From Helianthus annuus (Eukaryota; Streptophyta; Magnoliopsida; Asterales; Asteraceae): DNA of 64,000 bases. The notes below the pieces were generated by a model that was given only the letters and a program-made list of their open reading frames with translations, was not told where the DNA came from and made no database searches. The position numbers and the translations under genes are program-made. The first letter of the stretch is position 1. Every line of letters begins with the position of its first letter. The stretch spans positions 82,927,657-82,991,656 of the forward strand of contig NC_035449.2 of the NCBI RefSeq assembly GCF_002127325.2. The letters run 5' to 3'. Positions 44,924 through 55,840 of the stretch are shown piece by piece.

Positions 44924-47900
44924 TGTGACAACCCTCACAAATCCAGGTATCCGTACAGATTAATTAATATTTAATTAGTGCTTAATTACTGTGCTTGATT
45001 ACAATTATGAATAAACTGCCTTCTGTTTTCTGATACATACATACTCATGCATCATACTTTATTACTGTCACTCCATTTATTACACACAAACCGTAGTGAC
45101 AAACTTGATGCACAAAAGCAGAGTTAGCACAGTGAGCGGATAACCCAGTAAACATGCTGACATTGCCAGCACTAGACAGACATTATTTTGAGGCCAGTAT
45201 GAGCCAGGAATATATCACTACACTAGTAGGGAGTGTAGGGAGGTGAGGACCATAAAACTGCGTCACTAGGTGATAGTTATAGTGACCGGAAGTGCCTAAA
45301 ACATACTTTAAGTGCAAAATTCTGCACTAAATACCAAAATTCAGCATTTAACAATGCTAGTCTAGTGCAAAAACTTGGCAAAATAGTTCCAGACACTTTC
45401 CAAAGTGTTGAGAATTTATTGTATCACTAAAAACAATATAAACGACACTTTAAAGCTTTATTTAGCACTTTAACGGATCAATAACCAACCGAACAACCGG
45501 ACTTTACCCGAAACATAAAAATATTGCCAAACACACTGTTTTTACTTTTCTGAGCTAGTTAGGGTCCCCGAACACCCTAACACACCTTATATTATAACAC
45601 ACACCTTAATACACTAATTAAACACTTGAAACATAACTAATAAGTCCATTGCATCCCAACCCTATACCCCCCCCCCCACTTCGACGGTTACAAGGGGTGG
45701 GACACCCCCTTGCTTTCTTTTGAATATTATATTTGTTATGTTGGACAATAAGAGAACATTTTACATATTGGATAATGTATGATCTTGGTTTATAAATTGA
45801 CCCACAAGACTTCCAACTTCTCACTTCCAAACATCAAACAACAAACTTCTCCTCTTCCCTCTTCTCTTAGTTACGGTCGCCTCCACCTCACCATACTACC
45901 ACCACCATCAAGTCTTGTTCAATCATTTTACATACACACAAAGGTGCAAGGAATCCTACAAACAAGCTTGGTGCACTCGGAAGTTCAAGGACCGCTCTTG
46001 TTTTCTTTTATCCACCACTTTTACGCCTTGTTTCTCCCCTAGCCTTGTGTTAGTAGTAAGTGTTCTAAAACATCATCTTGTTCTTGATTTTAGTGGTTAA
46101 TAGATGGTTGAATGATGAAATGATAAGAAACTTTAATGAACATAATCTAAAGTCTTGAACATAAGTGTTAAAGGGTGGATAAAGAGAAGATATATGGGTA
46201 AATCATGTAGATCTTGAGTAGTTATGATTATTTGATGTTGTTTGTTAGTAGAAGTAGGATGGATCATCATCTAGACATACTAGATCATGTTCAAGAACAT
46301 GATCTAGTAAGATGTAAGAGTTAGAAACATGAAGGATGATGAAACCATCCACCCATGAACTTGAAACTTGAATAAACATAATTTTTCTTGAAAAATAAGG
46401 TTACAAACTTGTAGATCTAAAGATCTACAAGTGGTTTTTCGGAAGAACCAAGCGAAAAATATTAATTTTGCTAAAACCCGGATCTTGTAAGAACTAAAAG
46501 CATTTTGGTAAATAAACAAGTGTATGAACACTTGTATAACAAGAAAATTGACAAAGAATTATTTTTGTAAATTATGACTAGAAGTTGTTAAACTTCAAAA
46601 TCTTTAAAAATAAAGTTTTTAAGAAACGAAACTTATTATTAAAGATAACAAGACCTACTAAACATGTTAGTAATTTACTACATATTTTTACAAAACTTCA
46701 AGTTCATGAGTTTATGATTTAGTCTTATTTTTGTCAAGATTAGTGATTAAATATTGGATGTTGTTGATTGTTAAATTGTTTGATTGATTTTACAAAAGAA
46801 AATGATATGCTAAAAGCATGGGCACCTCCATTTACAGAGGAAACTCTGGCGAAATTTTTCTAAAAACACAACACTTAGAAATATTTTTCTAGTAAATATT
46901 TATAAATATATTTTTAACTTGGTTTTCGAAATAAACTTCACCATGATTTTTATTTCAAAACTTACCAAGCATCGTAGGTGGATTTTCGTAAATAAAACTT
47001 GATAAATATATATTTAGAATATATATTTTTAGTAAAACGCTTGTGTGATTATGTGATTATTTTGTGAACTAGATATATATTATTTTTAGGGTAAAAATAA
47101 TATAACTTGAAAACACCGTGAAATTACGACTCCAAAATAATACCAACGCTCTCACAAAATAATTAATTAAATTATACAAGTATTGTTATTACCACGCGAA
47201 CTTTAAAATGTAACTTATGTATATTTCGGAAAAATACTCTTATTAGTATATTTTTGGTGAAATATTATTTTGGAAAACTTATGAAATAAAATATAATATT
47301 TTTGGGAAAAATATATATATTTTGGAATTAAAACATTTTAGGCGAAGTAATTAAAATATATTTTCAAGTGAGACTTAAAAATATATTTTCGGAACTATAA
47401 AGCATACATGTATTATTACCCCCATCCTTGAGAAGGAATATACTTATTAAATAATTAAGAAGTGTGAATACGAAATAGTTGTCTAACTATTTCCCAAAAA
47501 CGTTAAACCTTAAGCCAAGGCATGGCCGTCCGTCTAATAGGATTTAGTACGTGTAGGTCGTCACGCAGCAGGTTGAGTTGGGATTGACTATTTCACGAGA
47601 CGCACTTCTGCGAGTTCATGTCCCCCTTTTCTCTTTACTGTTTTCAGTTTTATACTTCGGGGGTGAAATGCATGCGACAATTATTACAAACATTTATTAC
47701 ATGGTATGGTTAGCGTAGGGAGGGTTTATACTACTAGATCATGTGAGGGGTGGGTACAACACTCAAGGCCATTAATCCTCTTTGTAGAACCGAGGGACAC
47801 AAGAGTGATAGATCTATTTGGGTGTAGCGAGCCCACACCCGTGAGGCGGGGGAGGCCCATAGAGGTGACTGTGTCTTACAGCCGAAGCCCGGTACAAATT

Positions 47901-48435
47901 TGCTAGGTTTGAGTTTCCCTGCACTTTCTCACACATACCAGTGGCTTTGCAACCCATTGGTGATCTCTTTTTCCTTATTGCTACATACCAGGGACTTTTA
48001 TACATACATTACAAGGTTTATACATACTCACTTTTACATGAACTCGCTCAACTTTTTGTTGATTTTTCAAACTGCATGTATTTCAGGAAATTAAGGAATC
48101 TGGCAAGGTATGCTATGTCGTCAAGCTGCGTAGGAGAAATGATGTCATTCGAGTTTAGGGATTGTGACTTTTTCCTAGACGAGTCACAAGTCTTAAACTG
48201 TGTTTTTAATTCACGTCTTTCGTTATGTCATTGAACATGTTTCTTTATGTCATGGTTGTAGTTGGTTGTTATGTCGACTTTTTAAAAAAACAATGTTGTC
48301 GTATTTTACTTTTTAAACTTGAATTAATGGATGAACATCATGGTTTTATTTTCATATAGCATTGTTGTGGTTATGCTATGGTATTAAGAAGTCACACCAA
48401 ATAAACCCACGCTTCCGCAAAGCCAGGGTGTGACA
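44924..48435 (+). repeat. 3' LTR of element D (3512 bp)
   Basis: TGTGACAACCCTCAC to GGGTGTGACA, followed by the target duplication GATGC. It is the uninterrupted reference for the split 5' LTR. ORFs inside, such as 45915-46100, recur in the 5' LTR and are not genes. Confidence 0.93.
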
Positions 48436-49243
48436 GATGCGCTAGGCAAATTTGGAGGACTAATGTGTATTTGGGACCTAGGAGTCTTCAAGAAAAGTCG
48501 CGTAATCAAGAGGAACCGTTTCATTATCATATATATGGGGTACTTAATCACTCGGGCGAGCTTATTAATATTGTCAATGTTTATGCTTATAACAATCCGA
48601 TTGAAAGAAGGGCATTGTGGTTAGAACTTTTATTCTTCAGAAGGTCTTTGGAGGGTATGTGGGTGTTCGTGGGGGATTTTAATGATGTTCGGGACTCTTC
48701 CGAACATTTTAACTCAGAGTTCGTGGCCTTGAATGCTTCTTATTTCAACCACTTTACTGAGTCGGCTGAGCTCGTTGAGTATCAAATGAGTGGCGTAGAT
48801 TTACTTACCATGCCAATAATGGGTCTAATATGAGTAAATTAGATAGATACTTGATGTGCCGGGACTTTATGTTAAAATGGCCGACAGTGTCTCTCGTTGC
48901 ATTGTCAAATGTCATTTCAGACCACTGTCCTATCCTATTAATAGTGAGGCCAACTGATTATGGTCCCATCCCATGTACGATCTTTAACTCCTGGTTAGAG
49001 ATGCCCGGCTTACTCGAGAATGTGGAACAATTATGCCTAGGGTTCCGTTTTAACGGTGCCGCGGACTTAGGTTTGGCGATGAAACTGAAATGGGTTCAAT
49101 TCAAGATAAGAGATTGGGTTTCGGAATACAAGAAGTCTAGAGATGGGGAATATGCTTCTAAACTGGATGAATTGGAAGCTTTAGAAGTTGAAGTCGAGGT
49201 GAGGCAGCTAACAACTGATGAGCTGGGGATAAGGGCGGCTTGA
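48436..49243 (+). pseudogene. LINE ORF2 endonuclease, C-terminal part
   Basis: Reading resumes with LGKFGGLMCIWD and shows apurinic-type endonuclease motifs: NVYAYNNPIERRALW, VFVGDFNDVRDSSE and, after a frame change near 48820, SDHCPILL. This enzyme nicks target DNA to prime reverse transcription. A frameshift near 48500 and another near 48830 break it. Confidence 0.8.
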
Positions 49244-50640
49244 AAAACCTTTATTATGGAGACAGATAGGTTAAAAAACTTGGACCTGTAACAAAAATCC
49301 AGAATTAGGTGGGCGGTTGAGGGCGACGAAGATACGGCATAATTTCACCGGGTTATTAATGCCAATACGAGCAACAATAGAATAAACGGGCTACTAATCG
49401 ATGGGGAGTGGACGGATTCTCCTCCACTTGCCAAGGATTATATGTGCTCATTTATTGCAGGAAAACTCAAGGAACCTAGGTTGGCGAGACCTAGCTTGGT
49501 TTGCCCAAACCTTGTCAGCGTGTCGGAGGTGGAGGCGGATGCATTGATTTGCCCCTTTACGGTTGCTGAAATTTGAAAACCATTCTGGGACTGTGGTGGT
49601 GATAAAGCCCCAGACCCTCATGGGATTAACTTCAAGTTTTTGAAACAATGTTGGAGTTGGATTCAAAATGATTTTGTAAAAGTGCAGGAAGAATTTTTTT
49701 CACGGTGCCACAATTAATTAAGGCTGCTTTTCATCTTTTTTGGCACTTATCCCTAAATGTAATGACCCCGGGGGCTGGGAGACTATAGGCCTATCAGTCT
49801 AATTGGGCGCGTCAACAAAGTTATCTCAAAAGTTCTCGCTGATCGCCTAAAACCAATTATTCAGGGGCTGATTTCGGTGGAACAAACAACTTTTTTGGCA
49901 AAGAGAAGTATATTTGACGGGCCACTTATGTTGAAAGAAATCATATCGTGGATTAAAAGAAACAAAAAGCAGGGGTTTATCTTCAAGGTGAATATCGAGA
50001 AGGCTTATGACTCGGTTAATTGGCAGTTCTTGGATTCAATCATGGCATAGATGAACTTTCCACCACTTTAGAGAAAATGGGTCATGGCAACCGTAACATC
50101 GGCTCGAGCTTCAGTAATGGTGAACCGATCTCCTACACAAGAATTCGCATGATATAGGGGATTGAGACAAGGGGACCCCTATCCCTATTTCTTTTCCTTA
50201 TTGTCATGGAAGCTCTATCAGGGGTGGTGAAAGAAGCATGTTCAAATGGGTTGTACAAAGGTATTAAGTGTTCGCCAAATGGGATACCATTATCATACTT
50301 TCTGTATGCAGATGAGGCAGTTTTTCTGGGCGAGTGGTCTGTGGAGAGTGCACATAATTTAAACTGGATGCTTAGATGTTTTTTTTCTAGCATCGGGTTT
50401 ACATGTCAATTTAAACAAGAGCAGTCTGTCCGGGATTGGGGTTGATAACACTCGAGCACAAGAGATGTCGGGTGTGTTAAGATGCAAAGTGGGCTCTTTT
50501 CCATTCATTCATCGTGGCTTACAGGTGGGAGCAAATATGAACCTTGTCAAGCACTAGAAGCCGGTGATAGACGCATTCAGAAAACGGCTGTCATCCTTGA
50601 AGGTGAAAACAGTTTCTTTTGGGGTTAAATTACAATGAAA
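49244..50640 (+). pseudogene. LINE ORF2 reverse transcriptase, degraded
   Basis: Motifs in order: KAPDPHGINFKF, YRPISLIGRVNKVISKVLADRLK, FKVNIEKAYDSVNW, GLRQGDP and FLYADEAVFLGEWS. The catalytic YADD reads YADE, so the enzyme would be inactive even with the frame restored. Stops occur at about 49256, 49338, 49575 and 50048, with several shifts. Confidence 0.8.
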
Positions 50641-51715
50641 AAATCAGTGTTAAACACACTCCCAACATACTACTTCTCACTTTATAGAGCTCCAACGCAG
50701 GTAATAAAACAACTGGAAAGGATAAGGAAGGAATTCTTATGGGGGTTTACTCCGCAACAGGACAAAGTGAGCTGGGTAGCATGGAATAATGGGATGACAC
50801 CAAAAGCATGTGGCGGGGTAGGGCAAGGGTCTTTGTGGGATGCAAACCTCGCAATGCTTGCGAAATGGTGGTGGAGGTTTAAAACTAAGCTAGACGCCTA
50901 GTGGAGTTATTTGGAGCATACACCATAGCACAAGATTATGGATTTTTATTCCTTTCAAATTCTCAATCGCAGGGACATGGAAACAAGTGTTTAAAGTGGC
51001 CCAAGATGTGGAAGAGTATGGGGTTGCGTTGGCAGAAGCGTTCAGAGGTCATTTGTGTAGTGGCGAAGACATTGTATTTTGGAAAGCCGTGTGGCTTCTA
51101 GACGAGCCGTTGTATAAAAGGTTCCCTGTTCTCTACAATATGGAGCGGGAAAAAAATGTTCTGGTGGCTGGGAGGTTGGTAGATTCCAATGGGCTCACTA
51201 CAATAAAATTCCACTGGAATCGCCTTCCAAACACGAACGACGAATTATTTCAGCTCGAGGAATTAAATGCAGCCTTAATGGGGGTAGATAAACGAACTAG
51301 GAAGGATCGGTGGACCTGGGTGCTTGACCCAGGCGGCGTGTTCTCAGTACAAAGTCTAAAACATAAGCTGCAGAGTGTTCGATTCCCAGGGGCCGGTTTC
51401 GAATTCGAATGGAATAAGTGGACGCCCATCAAAGTGAACTTCCTAGCTTGGCGACTAAAACAAGACCACCGACCTACTATGGTATCTCTAGAAAGAAGGA
51501 ATTTTCTGCTTAACTCCACACTATGCAAGCTTTGCGGAGAATGTGAAGAATCAGCGGAACACTTATTCATTACTTGTCGTTTAGCTGCAGCCGTATGGGA
51601 GTTCATGAGGTCTTGGTACAGGTGGCCAAGGCCGGTTTTGTTCAGCCTTTCTGATCTGTTTGAAGCACATAAGCAGGTCCGAGGTTCGCTGAAATGGAAG
51701 CAGCTTTGTATTTAA
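50641..51715 (+). pseudogene. LINE ORF2 C-terminal connection and zinc-binding RVT domain
   Basis: The segment YYFSLYRAPTQVIKQLERIRKEFLWG is typical of the region after LINE RT. From about 51330 comes the zf-RVT domain (FSVQSLKHKL, WKWTPIKVNFLAWRL-like, LCKLCGECEESAEHLFITC). Frame changes occur near 50900 and 50985; the last 242-residue stretch is open. The 3' untranslated part runs to the A-tract at 51976. Confidence 0.78.
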
Positions 51716-51976
51716 TAATCCATGTTGTCATCTGGTGCATTTGGCGAAGTCGGAACAACCTTGTTTTCAACTAAAAGGCTATCAACATGGACGTTGTAAA
51801 AGATCAAGTTTCACTTGGATTGGTAGTTGAGTTAAGGAAATAAATGTAACGTGGAATCAGTGGTGTAATATGGAAGTGTCGAGTATGGGTCTGTAACGTT
51901 TTTGTAGTCTTGTATTTGGTGTGGCCTAACATTGTTAGCCCATGACTAATAAAGTTTGTTGGCCGTTCAAAAAAAA

Positions 51977-52853
51977 TAACTGTCAAATTAAAAGATTCGG
52001 ATTCTATGGTTGTTTAAAAGAAAATTTTAAAAGGTTCGGATTCGATGATTGTTTAAAAGAAAAATAAAGGGAATTACTCATGAATTCATGACGCTCATGA
52101 CAGCCTAGTTCGCATATTACTAGGGGTGGGGTCGTGGAGGTGGGGGGTGTGTGTGGCTATTAAGTATAGACCACATCTTTCACATCTTCTTCACATGTTC
52201 CTTTTCATAGCATTTATATGTGGTATTTTATGCTCCAACAAAGCATTTATGTTGTATGAAACAAAGCATGTTAAGACAAATATACGCTTTTTGAACAGTC
52301 TTGAAAGTCAAAAATCGGTGAAAGGGGAAAGGGAAAAGAATACATCAATAAACACATGACGTTCCCATATACGTGTTACTTGATAAACTTCAATGTAAGC
52401 ACGAAACCTCTTTTGGGAGGAAATTTACATTCATTTCATAACTAATTTATAATATAGCTTTATCATATAAGAGATATATATGTCTTTATCATATAAAAAC
52501 AAGTTTAAGTGTTTATTTTTTCGTTTCAAGACGAAGTAAGTTTGACAAATGATTCCTAAGGGACGTCTGATTCGTGAAATGTTTTGGAATTAAAATTTTC
52601 CCTATAATTCCCATATATATACCACAAATACAATGATGAGAAATAGTGTCAGACAGCTGTCTTTCCCCTCATTGGTGGTGACCTTTTTGTATTTTACTTG
52701 CGAAACTTCAACTTCGCTAATATACGTGTTTAGCGTCTCTGTTTTTTTTTAAACTTCTTTTTATTCGTTAACTTTGTTTATATGTGTATTTAGTCACTCT
52801 GTTGTAACTTTAGTAGTGAACAAGTTTAATCTTTCTACCTTTATTCCTTTTAG
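51977..52853. other. Intergenic AT-rich DNA
   Basis: No gene recognised. Degenerate copies of CTAATATACGTGTTTAG occur near 52720 and recur beyond the MITE near 53262 and 53335. Confidence 0.5.
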
Positions 52854-52856
52854 TAA

Positions 52857-53215
52857 GACCATGTGTAGTGGGGCGTTTTTTTTAAAAAAAATTGCATTAT
52901 AACGCCGTAAAACGCCCAAACCCCCATTACATGGGGCGTTTTGGGGCGTTTTTTTTTTTTTGAAAAAAAATCCTCCCGGCGTGACTATTAAAACGCCATT
53001 TTGCAATGTTGGAGCTTTGACTTATGTTTGACCCACCAATGAGAAATAACTTTGTTTTTTTTTTTTTTTTTTGTTTAAGGATTGAATGGGGCATTATGGG
53101 GCATTATACCCACTACACCACATTTGCTATAATGCCCTCTTGCTGACTAGGACGCCACATGGCGCAAAACGCCCCATGGTGGGGGCATTATAGTGTTTAA
53201 CCACTACACATGGTC
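52857..53215. mobile_element. Tourist-like MITE (PIF/Harbinger type), 359 bp
   Basis: Terminal inverted repeats GACCATGTGTAGTGG and CCACTACACATGGTC are flanked by TAA at 52854-52856 and 53216-53218, as expected of PIF/Harbinger elements. It is non-coding and rich in GGGGCGTTTT and its complement. Confidence 0.82.
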
Positions 53216-53218
53216 TAA

Positions 53219-53670
53219 TTGATCATGGTCTTTTGTGTCTTGCTTTTAAACCTTCAACTTTGCTAATATACGTGTTTAGCCACTCTGTTTTAAAAAAAAA
53301 AAAAAAAATTCATTTTTACTGATTAACTTTGTTCATATACGTGTTTAGTGCCTCTACTTTAACTTTGTTGTGTACATGTTTAGTCCCTCAACTTTTATTT
53401 CTTTTAGGATTTCATCTTTTAGTCTTTTCCCCTTGCTATTGTGACGAACCAACCCGAGGGAATAGTGACAGTTTGCTATTGGTGGACAAACCCTACTACT
53501 CCTAGACTTTAATAAAGTTACTATATAACGAGCGTATTTCTACCTATGTCTATAACAAGTTTATTTCTACCTACGTCTCTATATAATTTTTATTGAGATA
53601 GTGTTATGAGTAATATGTCCAACTAATCGAAATACAGACATACATGTTATCAAACTGAGAAATATTCTGT
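53219..53670. other. Intergenic DNA with degenerate short repeats
   Basis: Two more copies of the ACTTTGCTAATATACGTGTTTAG-like unit, an A-rich run at 53290-53308, and no coding sequence. Confidence 0.45.
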
Positions 53671-53675
53671 TTAGC

Positions 53676-53702
53676 GCCCCCGCAGGGCATAATTAACACT
53701 AG
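53676..53702 (+). mobile_element. Helitron-like 3' terminus
   Basis: A small hairpin (GCCC-CCGCA-GGGC, 53676-53688) lies 10 nt before CTAG at 53699-53702, followed by T. This is the standard Helitron 3' end. The 5' end was not found. Confidence 0.5.
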
Positions 53703-53891
53703 TTTCTCACAAGGGAGAGATGGAGTGACGAGAAATTAGTTAATTAAAAAGACAAATATTTGAAGTTATTTTTACAAAATTCTTTCACCTTTTAATTTTT
53801 GTTAACATATTGCCATCACAATTCTTTATTATTTAATACACGGGTTCAATAAAACATTTCAAAGTTTTTTTGTTTTATATTTTTTTATGCA

Positions 53892-53917
53892 CGTTGAAAC
53901 GCAGGCCTTAATACTAG
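53892..53917 (+). mobile_element. Second Helitron-like 3' terminus
   Basis: CGTT-GA-AACG hairpin at 53892-53901, 12 nt before CTAG at 53914-53917, followed by T. The hairpin is weaker than at 53676 and the 5' end is not identified. Confidence 0.4.
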
Positions 53918-54200
53918 TTCTTTATTATTTGATGATATAATTCATGTGTTCTTTTAGAATTTATTTTTGTTTGCTTTATTGCAATACGAACAAGAACTAT
54001 TTGTTTTATTGCAATATGAACTAGAACTATGAGATGGAAAATATAATAGAAAAGCATTATCATATAAAACTTCTCAATAATACAAAGTTGTATTATCCAC
54101 AAAAATTGCCAGAAAAAAAAAACAAGACAGATAACAGCTCGAGTACATCCTAAAACACAACCAAACTAACGGTTCTATTCACATTGAAATTATTGTAACA

Positions 54201-55440
54201 TTACATGAAATCATCAAACTCAAACCCCTCTGGAATCTCAAACTTAAACATACTGCAGTAAGTTTCTCTATCATCATCAGTGCTACTGCTGTTTACCAAT
54301 GTTGATGATGAGTTTATTGGCGTAGGACTTGACATGGGTGTCGATATAACCGAATCAAAGTTGAAATTCTGGCTTGTGGGGTTGTAATTATGTTCTGATA
54401 CAGGTACCCTAAACTGATCACTTTCACTTGGGAGGACAACATGGTTATCAGGTATGCATGGTGGCATCAAACTTTGATCAATGATTTGGTTGTTCATGTT
54501 AACCATGTTGGGTGAAAAATACTGATTATGACTCTCTTGATTCAAGAGTTGAGTGCTTGGAAGAGTTGTGTCAATGGAACTACAGTTTGGAAGCTGTTGA
54601 TTATTTAGGGTTTGGTTCATATGATTCATGGGGTTGTTGAGAAGCATATCTAGGTTTTCTTGGTTTGATGCTGATGCTAGTAGGGTGGCAAGCTTTAAAA
54701 CTTCTGGATTTACTAGTGTTTGTAGGTTCAAAAGGTTTGAAAGGTTAAGCTGAGCTGAGTTGAGTATAGAAGAGATGTCCAAGAGATCAAGACGTGGAGT
54801 ATGAGTTACTGGATCAATCCCGTTTCTAAGAAGCCTTTTTCGAATGTGCGTGTTCCAGTAGTTCTTGATTTCGTTGTCGGTTCTTCCAGGCAACCGAGCT
54901 GCGATGGCTGACCACCTATAATATACCAAAACTTGATATAAGATTACAAAAACTATTAAGTTCATAAAAAGTGTTTCTTCTGAAACAATCCAAGAGTGGA
55001 GACTCTTGTTGCAAAAATGAATATTTTCTTTTATCAATAATAAACGTGGCTAACCTAACACATATCAACTTACTTATTTCCAAGAACGCTATGCAGTTGG
55101 ATGATGGTTTCTTCTTCTTCAAATGAAAATCTTCCTCTCTTGATATCAGGCCTCAAGTAGTTCGTCCATCGAAGACGACAACTTTTCCCACATCGTTGAA
55201 GTCCTGTGTACATAAAAAAGATTTCTCTATTAGAAAAACAACTCTATAATCTGATTGTCATCCGAAATATACAAATAAAAAGTAATCAAACACACGAAAA
55301 CACTTACCAGCGTTCTTGGGGAGTGTTCGCCAATTTCCCGGACCATGAAGTTGAATATATTCCATGAGTTTGATATCTTCTTCTTGTGTCCATGGACCTT
55401 TCTTGAGTCCATTTTTGTCACAACATGGTGATCTTCCCAT
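54201..55440 (-). CDS. R2R3-MYB transcription factor, subgroup 11-like (MYB41/MYB74/MYB102 type)
   Basis: Three exons on the minus strand: 55440-55308 (133 bp), 55203-55074 (130 bp) and 54915-54201 (715 bp), giving 325 residues. Both introns have GT-AG ends at the canonical MYB positions. R2 (about residues 14-61) starts [10 protein letters not shown] and holds [10 protein letters not shown]3 (about 67-112) has the usual Phe in place of the first Trp ([10 protein letters not shown]) and ends [11 protein letters not shown]. The sequence after R3, [20 protein letters not shown], is the subgroup 11 signature. The bHLH-binding motif is absent. The C-terminus is Asn/Ser-rich and acidic at the end (EGFEFDDFM), a likely activation region. 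The protein is expected to be nuclear and to bind MYB sites. Arabidopsis relatives control cutin/suberin and drought or ABA responses; that role here is inference. No break is seen. Confidence 0.93.
54916..55073 (-). other. Intron 2 of the MYB gene
   Basis: 158 nt, GTAAGT to TATAG, phase 2, between GNK and WSAIAARL. This is the conserved second intron of R2R3-MYB genes. Confidence 0.92.
55204..55307 (-). other. Intron 1 of the MYB gene
   Basis: 104 nt, GTAAGTG to ACACAG, phase 1, splitting the glycine of KNAG. This is the conserved first intron. Confidence 0.92.
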
Positions 55441-55840
55441 TTGGTGTTTGTTTTCAATTGGGTTCTAGGTAACTTTTAGATAGAATATATGGATACTAAA
55501 AGAGATAAAGAGAGAGATGTATTAAATGCAAAGCTAGAGGATTAAGCAATTGAAAAGTGAAGCTTGTAGGTCCAAAAGGGAAGATGACTTGTGCCATATA
55601 TATAGATGATGAGGACTCATGTGGTAATAGTCACGAAGTCAATATGATTGGCGCCGGCCTGTTCCACAGTCAACCTCTATTTTTATTTGTAAAGGGGGTG
55701 AATTTGAAAAATGGCAAAAAAAAGTTGGAGATAGTGTGACTCAACGAGGATGTAAGAAAGTGAAGGTGGAGAATCATTGGACATAGATGACAAATGTCGA
55801 GTGATTGATGGTATTGACTTTTTGTTCACGTTTGACCTTT
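55441..55840 (-). promoter_or_regulatory. MYB promoter region: TATA box and four W-boxes
   Basis: A TATA-like TATATATA at 55597-55604 lies about 157 bp before the ATG. TTGAC-core W-boxes, the binding sites of WRKY factors, lie at 55637-55642 and 55668-55673 on the minus strand and at 55814-55819 and 55832-55837 on the plus strand. Function is inferred from motif and position only. Confidence 0.45.

Larger units (their letters stand above)
28930..48435 (+). mobile_element. Ty3/Gypsy element D (Tekay-like chromovirus), 19.5 kb including nested E
   Basis: LTRs 28930-37788 (interrupted by E) and 44924-48435 are flanked by the 5-bp duplication GATGC at 28925-28929 and 48436-48440. Internal order is primer-binding site, hairpin array, extra ORF, intron-containing gag, PR, RT, RNase H, integrase, chromodomain-like tail, polypurine tract. 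Without E it is about 13.9 kb. At least six stops and several shifts disable it. Confidence 0.95.
26941..51976 (+). mobile_element. Old RRM-type LINE (L1 clade), split by element D
   Basis: ORF1 with an RNA-recognition motif is followed by ORF2 with endonuclease, reverse transcriptase and a zinc-binding RVT domain, ending in an A-tract at 51969-51976. Both ORFs have many frameshifts and stops. Element D sits in the endonuclease region. Removing D and one copy of GATGC restores a continuous reading (GVDALGKFGGLM), proving the two halves are one element. Confidence 0.88.
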
